64,000 nucleotides of DNA from JAAZMI01 sp050948785 (GTDB lineage Bacteria; Bacillota; Dethiobacteria; DTU022; UBA8154). Below the pieces are notes generated by a model that was not told the DNA's origin, searched no databases, and saw only the letters and a list, made by a program, of their open reading frames with translations. The translations under genes and the position numbers were made by a program. Positions 59,944 through 64,000 of this stretch are shown piece after piece. The DNA lies in NCBI GenBank assembly GCA_050948785.1, contig JBMNEM010000006.1, positions 1 through 64,000 on the forward strand. The letters run 5' to 3'. The stretch's first letter is position 1; each line of letters starts with the position of its first letter.

Positions 59944-61806
59944 TTATTTCTTTTCCTCTTCGTCAACAACCTCATAATCAGCATCGACAACATCTTCCTG
60001 ATTACTATTATACGATCCGGCCCCGCCTCCCGGTCCATGGGGGTCTCCCCCTGTACCGGCCTGGTCTTCTTTACTGACCTGTTCATAAAGTTTGGTGGAA
60101 ATCTCATGCAGGAGTCCGCTTAATCGCTCAGAGGCAGCTTTTATTTTTTCCAGATCACTGCTTTCTGCAGCTTCTTTTAGCTCCCCAATCGCCCCTTCAA
60201 TGCGTTCTTTTGCAGCGCCGTCCACTTTATCACCCAGCTCACGCAGGGTTTTTTCGGTGGAATAAATTAAAGCATCAGCCTGATTGCGGGCATCAACAAG
60301 CTCTTTCATTTTTTTATCCTCGGCGGCATATTTTTGGGCATCCTCCACCATTTGTTCGATTTCGTCATTCCCTAAACCGGAAGAAGCCGTAATCGTCACC
60401 TTCTGTTCCCTGCCGGTCCCGAGATCTTTCGCTGAAACATTGACAATACCGTTGGCATCAATATCAAAGGAAACTTCAATCTGTGGGATTCCACGCGGCG
60501 CCGGAGGAATACCGTCAAGGATAAAACGCCCCAGCGTTTTATTTCCCGCAGCCATTTGACGTTCACCCTGCAGGACATGGATCTCCACGCTGGTCTGGTT
60601 ATCGGCAGCCGTAGAAAAAATCTGCTTCTTATCCGTGGGTATAGTTGTATTTCTTTCGATAATTTTCGTAAAAACCCCGCCCAGGGTTTCAATGCCCAGG
60701 GAGAGTGGTGTTACGTCAAGCAGCAAAACATCCTTCACTTCGCCAGCCAAAACTCCCCCCTGAATAGCTGCCCCCAAGGCGACGACTTCATCGGGATTGA
60801 CACCCTTGTGTGGCTCCTTACCGAGAAGATCTTTAATCACCTTCTGAACTAGGGGGACCCTTGTGGAACCGCCCACTAAAATAACCCGGTCAATACCTTT
60901 CGTTCCTAGGCCGGAATCAGAAAGGGCCTGGCGTAAAGGGCCCATGCTTTTTTCTACAAGATCCTCAATCAGTTCCTCAAATTTGGCTCTGGTAAGAGTC
61001 ATATCCAGGTGTTTGGGCCCATCGGCCGTAGCCGTAATAAAAGGAAGATTGATATTGGTACTTGTAACACTGGATAGTTCGATTTTCGCTTTTTCCGCGG
61101 CATCTTTTAAACGCTGCATCGCAGTGCGGTCCTTACTCAAGTCAACTCCCGTTTCTTTCCTGAACTCGGAGGTCAGGTAGGAGATCACCCGTTCATCAAA
61201 GTCATCACCGCCCAAGCGGTTGTTCCCGCTGGTAGCCTTAACCTCCACCACTCCCTCACCGAGTTCCAGGATGGAGACATCAAAAGTTCCGCCGCCCAAA
61301 TCATAAACCAGGATGGTGTGATCTTCACCTTTATCCAGGCCGTAGGCCAGAGCCGCTGCCGTCGGCTCATTGATAATGCGCATGACCTCCAACCCGGCAA
61401 TACGGCCGGCATCTTTAGTCGCTTGCCGCTGGCTGTCCGAAAAATAAGCGGGAACGGTAATAACTGCTTTTTCAACTTTTTCTCCTAGGTAGCTTTCAGC
61501 ATCGGCTTTGAGCTTTTGCAAGATCATGGAAGAAATTTCCTGAGGTGTATAGTCCTGCCCATTGATATGGGCTTTATAACCCGTTCCCATTTCTCTTTTA
61601 ATCGAGAGAACCGTCCGGTCAGGATTTGTAATCGACTGGCGTTTAGCCACCTGCCCGACTATTCTTTCCCCTTCCCTGGTAAAAGCTACCACGGAAGAAG
61701 TTAACCTGCTACCTTCGGCATTCGGTATTATTTCCGGCACACCGCCTTCTAAAACGGCAACGGCGCAATTTGTTGTTCCCAGGTCAATACCGATAATTTT
61801 AGACAT
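59944..61806 (-). CDS. dnaK: Chaperone DnaK (Hsp70)
   Basis: ATP-driven folding chaperone of 620 residues. The nucleotide-binding domain starts SKIIGIDLGTTNCAVAVLEG and has NEPTAAALAYGLDKG and DLGGGTFDVSILE. The substrate domain has LDVTPLSLGIETLGG, and the lid ends in the acidic tail with DADYEVVDEE. Compared with Gram-negative DnaK, the ATPase domain lacks the extra loop, as in other Firmicutes. Confidence 0.98.
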   Translation of the reverse strand: MSKIIGIDLGTTNCAVAVLEGGVPEIIPNAEGSRLTSSVVAFTREGERIVGQVAKRQSITNPDRTVLSIKREMGTGYKAHINGQDYTPQEISSMILQKLKADAESYLGEKVEKAVITVPAYFSDSQRQATKDAGRIAGLEVMRIINEPTAAALAYGLDKGEDHTILVYDLGGGTFDVSILELGEGVVEVKATSGNNRLGGDDFDERVISYLTSEFRKETGVDLSKDRTAMQRLKDAAEKAKIELSSVTSTNINLPFITATADGPKHLDMTLTRAKFEELIEDLVEKSMGPLRQALSDSGLGTKGIDRVILVGGSTRVPLVQKVIKDLLGKEPHKGVNPDEVVALGAAIQGGVLAGEVKDVLLLDVTPLSLGIETLGGVFTKIIERNTTIPTDKKQIFSTAADNQTSVEIHVLQGERQMAAGNKTLGRFILDGIPPAPRGIPQIEVSFDIDANGIVNVSAKDLGTGREQKVTITASSGLGNDEIEQMVEDAQKYAAEDKKMKELVDARNQADALIYSTEKTLRELGDKVDGAAKERIEGAIGELKEAAESSDLEKIKAASERLSGLLHEISTKLYEQVSKEDQAGTGGDPHGPGGGAGSYNSNQEDVVDADYEVVDEEEKK

Positions 61807-61887
61807 TGCTATTCCCTCCTCATAAAAGTTAGCCTTTTTGAACTACTTTGAACTGCTGTGCGGGCAAATCATTGATTTTCTACCCGT

Positions 61888-62481
61888 TTATTCTACAGAA
61901 ACCTTGACCTTACTTGCTCGTAAAACCCTTTCGTTCATGATATATCCTTTTTGCAGCTCCTCCACAACCGTATCAGGAGGATAAGCAGAACCTTCTTCTC
62001 TTAAAACAGCCTCATGATAGTGGGGATTAAAAGGCTGCCCGACACTTTCGATCGGAGCTACCCCTTCGCTCATTAAAATCTCCATAAAATGTTTTTTAAT
62101 CATCTCCAGCCCTTCCCTGATACTCGCAGGGCCTTCTTGTAAGACTGAAAGAGCCCTTTCCAGGTTATCAATTACCGGTAAAAGTTTTTGGACCAGGTTA
62201 AAGTTCGCCAAAGTAATCATTTCTTCTTTTTCAGCGCGCCCACGCTTGCGAAAATTATCAAAATCGGCTTGCAAACGTAGCAATCTATTTTTGATCTCGC
62301 CTTTTTCCTGCTCAAGCTCAGCAACTTTTTGTTGCAGCCTTTCCACAGATAAAAACTCCGTTTCTTTCCCAGTTTCTTCAGTTTCCGGAGTTTCTTCCCT
62401 ATCCCCGGCTTCTTGCCGGGCAGGAATATCTTTTCCCTCTGCAGAAGTACCTGGAAACGAATGAGGGTTTTTTTCCTCCAC
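61888..62481 (-). CDS. grpE: Nucleotide exchange factor GrpE
   Basis: ADP-release factor for DnaK. I start it at the GTG at 62481, since AAAAGGAGTG lies 5-7 nt upstream and just after the hrcA stop; the longer frame to 62640 would lie inside hrcA. About 197 residues: an acidic N-terminal region, a long coiled coil with ELEQEKGEIKNRLLRLQADFDNFRKR, and a beta-domain with QPFNPHYHEAVLREE and GYIMNERVLRASKVKV. Confidence 0.95.
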   Translation of the reverse strand: MEEKNPHSFPGTSAEGKDIPARQEAGDREETPETEETGKETEFLSVERLQQKVAELEQEKGEIKNRLLRLQADFDNFRKRGRAEKEEMITLANFNLVQKLLPVIDNLERALSVLQEGPASIREGLEMIKKHFMEILMSEGVAPIESVGQPFNPHYHEAVLREEGSAYPPDTVVEELQKGYIMNERVLRASKVKVSVE

Positions 62482-62501
62482 TGCCTGATCACTCCTTTTG
62501 A

Positions 62502-63530
62502 CTAAAGCCTTCGCAGATGACTGACGATCTGCTGAATAACGGCTACCGTTTTTGAATAGTTCATACGTGTGGGACCCAACACGGCAATAGTCCCCATTAT
62601 TTCTTTGCCGAGGCAATAAGTGGCCATGACAAGACTGCACTCCTGAACCTCTTTCAGGATATTTTCCTTACCGATACGGATCACAACATCCTCCCCACCG
62701 GCAACCGGCCTTTCCAATAAAGCCGCCAGCAAAGAATGCTGTTCAAAAAGGGAAAGCAAAGTCTTGATCTTCTTGATATCCTCAAATTCAGGCTGGTTGA
62801 GTATATTGCTTGTGCCCCCTAAAAACACCCGTCTTTCATCTTCAGCCAAGCTATCTTCCAGCAGCATGAAAGTATCTTCCAGGAATTTAATATGGTGATA
62901 AAGATCACGGCGCAGCTCGCCAATCAGTTGGGAGGTAATTTTATCAATAGTAAGGCCCTCCAACCGCTGATTGAGGTAAGTGACAATACGCCCCAACTCA
63001 CCGGAAGAAAGCGTTCGTGGAAGATTAATAATCTTGTTTTTGACAAATCCCGTATCTGCTACCAGGACCAGTAAACCCCTCCGGTTATCAACCGGCATAA
63101 TTTGCAATTTTTTAAAAGCACTTTTTTTCAGCTGTGGCCCTAAAATAAGCGAAGTATAGTTGGTAAGTAAGGACAAGAGCTGGGAAGTATGCTTGATAAT
63201 CTCTTCCATTTCCTTTAATTTCTCATACTCGTAAACTTCCTTAATCTTGGCCTTTTCTTTTTCCTCCAGTTCCGGAGCCTCCATCAGCCAATCCACATAA
63301 TAGCGATAGCCTTTTTGGGAAGGAACCCTCCCGGCAGAAGTATGCGGTTGAAAAAGATAACCAGCCTCTTCGAGGTCAGCCATCTCATTACGAATCGTCG
63401 CAGAACTCAAGCCAATTTTGTAACGCCTGGCAATAGTGCGGGAACCGATAGGCTGGGCTGATTTGATGTGTTCGGTAATAATTGCCTGCAGAATGATCTG
63501 CTTACGTACACTGAGCCCCATCCCCTTCAC
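62502..63530 (-). CDS. hrcA: Heat-shock repressor HrcA
   Basis: Represses class I heat-shock genes by binding CIRCE; folding by GroEL sets its activity. The 342 residues begin with a winged-helix domain (VRKQIILQAIITEHI, GLSSATIRNEMADLEEAGYL, SAGRVPSQKGYRYYVDWLM), then a GAF-like core and a dimerisation part. The start could be Met1 or Met4. It is autoregulated by the CIRCE element directly upstream. Confidence 0.97.
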   Translation of the reverse strand: MKGMGLSVRKQIILQAIITEHIKSAQPIGSRTIARRYKIGLSSATIRNEMADLEEAGYLFQPHTSAGRVPSQKGYRYYVDWLMEAPELEEKEKAKIKEVYEYEKLKEMEEIIKHTSQLLSLLTNYTSLILGPQLKKSAFKKLQIMPVDNRRGLLVLVADTGFVKNKIINLPRTLSSGELGRIVTYLNQRLEGLTIDKITSQLIGELRRDLYHHIKFLEDTFMLLEDSLAEDERRVFLGGTSNILNQPEFEDIKKIKTLLSLFEQHSLLAALLERPVAGGEDVVIRIGKENILKEVQECSLVMATYCLGKEIMGTIAVLGPTRMNYSKTVAVIQQIVSHLRRL

Positions 63531-63540
63531 CCCTTATCAA

Positions 63541-63567
63541 TTAGCACTCAGAAGCCGAGAGTGCTAA
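63541..63567. promoter_or_regulatory. CIRCE element (HrcA operator)
   Basis: TTAGCACTC, nine bases, GAGTGCTAA: a perfect match to the consensus. Located between the promoter and the hrcA start. Confidence 0.97.
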
Positions 63568-63579
63568 CCACTCTTTTTT

Positions 63580-63608
63580 ACAATAACACCCACCTTAAAA
63601 TTTGTCAA
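63580..63608 (-). promoter_or_regulatory. Sigma-A promoter of hrcA-grpE-dnaK-dnaJ
   Basis: On the minus strand TTGACA (63603-63608), 17-nt spacer, TATTGT (63580-63585). CIRCE covers the start region. Confidence 0.85.
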
Positions 63609-63827
63609 GTTTAAAAACCTGTTTTCAACCTCTTGAGCTATCCTTGAAAAGGGGTACTGAGCTTCAAGTTATGCTTACACCTGAAAAATTCTATAATAAA
63701 GAGATAAAGAACACTTATCTGTCTTTCCCTGACCAAAGAATATCTCCGGACAGGCTGGGGTAGAATATATCGTTACTTGGCCCCTCGCTTCCCGGTGCTC
63801 TCCTGATAACAATATTATTTTGTTTTA

Positions 63828-64000
63828 TTAACCAAAAAGTTTTATAAACTTTTCTACCAGTTTCGGATCAAACTGTGTACCGGCGTAACGCCGGATTTCC
63901 GCTACGGCTTCCTCATGTGAGAGGGCGCTGCGGTATGGACGTTTGCTGGTCAACGTATTATAAGCATTTACAATTGCAAGAATACAGCTGGTATGAGGTG
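63828..64000 (-). CDS. HD-GYP/HD domain phosphodiesterase, C-terminal end only
   Basis: The frame enters from the right edge and stops at TAA (63828-63830); about 57 residues are visible. NAYNTLTSKRPYRSALSHEE and AVAEIRRYAGTQFDP are the end of an HD-GYP domain (usual form DxxDALTSxRPYR ... AGTQFDP). Such proteins break down cyclic di-GMP. The first Asp and Ala of the usual DxxDA motif are replaced here by Asn and Thr. The N-terminal domains are outside the window. Confidence 0.8.
   Translation of the reverse strand, partial: PHTSCILAIVNAYNTLTSKRPYRSALSHEEAVAEIRRYAGTQFDPKLVEKFIKLFG

Noticed and set aside
1..64000. CRISPR arrays, complete insertion sequences, integrases or prophage genes
   Set aside because: No regularly spaced repeats, transposase motifs or phage structural genes were seen on either strand.

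Overview
The window looks like the chromosome of an anaerobic, probably spore-forming member of the Clostridia, close to the Peptococcaceae/Moorella type. This is inferred from gene order and content. The run rpoD-dnaG-dgt, then ppdK-ppsR-glyS-glyQ-recO-era-cdd-dgkA-ybeY-yqfF-phoH-yqfD-yqfC, then floA-nfeD-rpsU, then hrcA-grpE-dnaK-dnaJ-rsmE-mtaB, is a typical Firmicute core arrangement. Regulatory signals fit: a glyQS T-box, a perfect CIRCE element, a GAAC-N4-GTTC LexA box and AGGAGG-type ribosome binding sites. YqfC and YqfD suggest sporulation. MnmH implies selenium-modified tRNA. No genus can be assigned from the sequence alone.

Layout. Positions 1-8221 (minus strand) hold a compact four-gene defence island: a large SNF2-like helicase, a DUF4391 protein, a type III-like adenine methyltransferase (Mod) and a type III-like restriction subunit (Res, cut by the left edge). 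Positions 8222-17306 are accessory and partly decayed. They hold a TM2 protein, a frameshifted nucleobase permease, a LexA-controlled dinB, a nickel/cobalt ECF transporter operon with a lipoprotein and a NikL-like subunit, a 197-bp second copy of part of dinB, a frameshifted methyltransferase, a 49-residue small ORF and a ferredoxin-like protein. Positions 17558-20149 hold a NarL-type two-component system. Positions 20176-21767 hold rpsB-tsf, and 22504-22920 a four-tRNA operon (Asn, Met, Glu, Val). Positions 23071-28111 carry rpoD, dnaG, a probable structured RNA, dgt and a flavoprotein. After dacF (plus strand), 29622-33272 is an AT-rich TetR-controlled ABC exporter that looks acquired. Positions 33545-50601 and 50628-54014 are long core operons. 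Positions 54198-55832 (plus strand) hold mnmH, with an unusual leader, and a YlbF-family gene. Positions 55866-63608 run from mtaB to the CIRCE-controlled hrcA. The right edge cuts an HD-GYP protein.

How the genes work together. The island at 1-8221 should methylate and restrict DNA, with an extra helicase of unknown role. The ECF cluster, the Fe-S protein and the methyltransferase may relate to nickel metalloenzyme chemistry; this is inference. PpdK and its regulator PpsR form a kinase/phosphatase-controlled pyruvate-PEP switch. Era, YbeY, RsmE, MtaB, MnmH, GlyQS, S2, EF-Ts and S21 serve ribosomes and tRNA. HrcA, GrpE, DnaK and DnaJ are the heat-shock chaperone unit. The most unusual items are the helicase/DUF4391/type III island, the candidate small RNA at 26028-26197, the mnmH leader, and the decayed accessory zone with its dinB copy. 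No CRISPR array, complete insertion sequence, integrase or prophage was seen.
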